This document shows positions 63,170 through 64,000 of a DNA stretch of 64,000 bases, one piece after another; within the stretch, counting starts at the first letter, position 1; the number at the start of each line of letters is the position of its first letter. A program made the translations under genes and the position numbers. This stretch comes from CBDDBH01 sp965225625 (GTDB taxonomy: Bacteria > Pseudomonadota > Gammaproteobacteria > JADZEE01): NCBI GenBank assembly GCA_965225625.1, contig CBDDBH010000033.1, positions 62,001-126,000 on the forward strand, given 5' to 3'. The notes under the pieces were generated by a model, which worked only from the letters and a program-made list of their open reading frames with translations, had not been told where the DNA came from and ran no database searches.

Positions 63170-64000
63170 TTAACCGCGAAACGAGGCGTCCAGCAGCGTC
63201 GAATGCAGGGTTCCACCGCAATGGGTACGACCGCTGTTAAGACTGGTAACAAGTACGCGCGCGGGACTGAACAGCAACTTGTCGATTTTGTAGAAGTCGT
63301 AATCATATTGTTTGAAAATCTCGGCGAATGGGCGACCGAAGTCACTCGAGGTTGAACTCGGCAACTGTTTCGCGAGCTCCTCACAATCCGCATCGTCGGC
63401 GGCGGCGTATAACTGAACCTGGCCGGAAAAGATAATCGCGTCGTTGGTGCGCCCCATGGCGGTCAAAAAATCCGGCGATGGCGGACATAACGGCGCGCTG
63501 CCCGCACCGTCGACAATTTTATCCAGCGCAAACCCCAATTCGTGCGTTTTGTGTAACGCCACCTCCAACACGCGTGCTACGACCTGGGTGCAACCGCTTA
63601 AACTGGTCGTTGGTGTCACAATCAAGGTAAGCGCGTCAGCCGCCAGGCCACAATAGTCTGCGATTTTTTGCGCTACGCTTACCGGCGGATATCGATCGAC
63701 CTCCAGCACCAGCACAGCGCTGGCCGCCGTATCGCGGTAGCCCAGCTCCTCGAACAGTGGTTCACGACTACCTATCGCGCGCGCCGGGCCAGAGCCCATT
63801 GCGCGAAACGCTTGTTTGCCCTCGCCCTCCTGCAAACTCCAACCCGCGTATTGGCTGGCAAGACACGCGAGAACTGGATGAGCGGTGCAGACGTCAATTT
63901 GCCAGGGCCAATCCGCTCGTGCGGCGTCGGCGCGTAGCTGCACCCGGCCAAGACCACCCAAACATATTTCCGCGATCCGTCGTCCCGCCTCAATGCCGCC
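63170..64000 (-). CDS. mch: Methenyl-H4MPT cyclohydrolase (N-terminus outside window)
   Basis: The last about 277 residues of Mch, which converts methenyl-H4MPT to formyl-H4MPT in the oxidation of formaldehyde. The frame is open to the window edge (GGIEAGRRIAEICLGGLGRV), continues through CTAHPVLACLASQYAGW, GSGPARAIGSREPLFEELGY and TTSLSGCTQVVARVLEVALH, and ends at 63170 (LDASFRG). It heads the cluster containing the ligase, CitG-like and fae genes. The frame has no breaks. Confidence 0.96.
   Translation of the reverse strand, partial: GGIEAGRRIAEICLGGLGRVQLRADAARADWPWQIDVCTAHPVLACLASQYAGWSLQEGEGKQAFRAMGSGPARAIGSREPLFEELGYRDTAASAVLVLEVDRYPPVSVAQKIADYCGLAADALTLIVTPTTSLSGCTQVVARVLEVALHKTHELGFALDKIVDGAGSAPLCPPSPDFLTAMGRTNDAIIFSGQVQLYAAADDADCEELAKQLPSSTSSDFGRPFAEIFKQYDYDFYKIDKLLFSPARVLVTSLNSGRTHCGGTLHSTLLDASFRG

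Overview
The window looks like a chromosome segment of a proteobacterium, most probably a gammaproteobacterium, with a C1 (methylotrophy-type) capability. Core genes sit in arrangements usual for that class: aat-bpt-infA; exbB-exbD-lpxK-UPF0434-kdsB; lolA next to ftsK; lolCD; and an nrdAB pair with a 961-residue, Pseudomonas-like NrdA under tandem NrdR boxes. The right end carries mch, an ATP-grasp ligase gene, a CitG-like gene and fae, plus two kinase-superfamily genes and a HisA-like gene. This set belongs to tetrahydromethanopterin (H4MPT)-linked formaldehyde oxidation. The species cannot be named from sequence alone.

Layout. 1-8.4 kb: the broken 3' part of a sigma-54 activator gene, a bufferin-type operon on the minus strand (bufA-bufB-bufC-doxX), and a plus-strand operon (FMN glutamate-synthase-like protein, acetolactate-synthase-like enzyme, aldehyde dehydrogenase) behind a consensus sigma-54 promoter. 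8.4-15.7 kb: an ECF sigma factor with a small zinc-finger anti-sigma candidate, a secreted YHS protein, then an accessory cluster behind a second sigma-54 promoter. That cluster has two 57-residue proteins, a DUF427-class III cyclase fusion, and an overlapping trio ending in a short reductive-dehalogenase-like Fe-S protein. 15.9-25.2 kb: an aromatic-oxygenase region (extradiol dioxygenase, two Rieske oxygenases, HpaB-type hydroxylase) with two insertion sequences and two remnants of REP-associated (RAYT) transposases, bounded on the right by tRNA-Ser(TGA).

25.4-34.4 kb: mostly intact housekeeping genes (yccA-like, serS, DUF190, crcB, rarA, lolA, ftsK, a hydrolase and a phosphoesterase); crcB carries an in-frame amber codon. 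34.4-39.2 kb: a repeat mosaic, then a short-chain fatty acid transporter gene, a D-arginine dehydrogenase-like gene, an AbgT transporter gene and a DUF1820 gene, all with frameshifts. 39.5-53.4 kb: cytochrome c, acyltransferase, N-degron transferases, IF-1, phosphatase, lipid A/KDO genes, comEC, lolCD, tsaB and cpdA, all intact. 53.4-64 kb: nrdAB and the H4MPT cluster; mch runs off the end.

The genes form several units. The H4MPT genes encode formaldehyde capture (Fae), cyclohydrolase (Mch) and cofactor synthesis. The cyclase and the cpdA product could make and remove cAMP, though they are far apart. Single-base frameshifts concentrate in two zones (1-8.4 and 34.8-39.2 kb), nearly all as one extra base, many in homopolymers; about 45 other genes are intact. 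This means either real decay of dispensable catabolic and transport genes or locally poor consensus sequence. The least described parts are the DUF427-cyclase fusion with its small-protein neighbours, and the dehalogenase-like protein with its small membrane partner.
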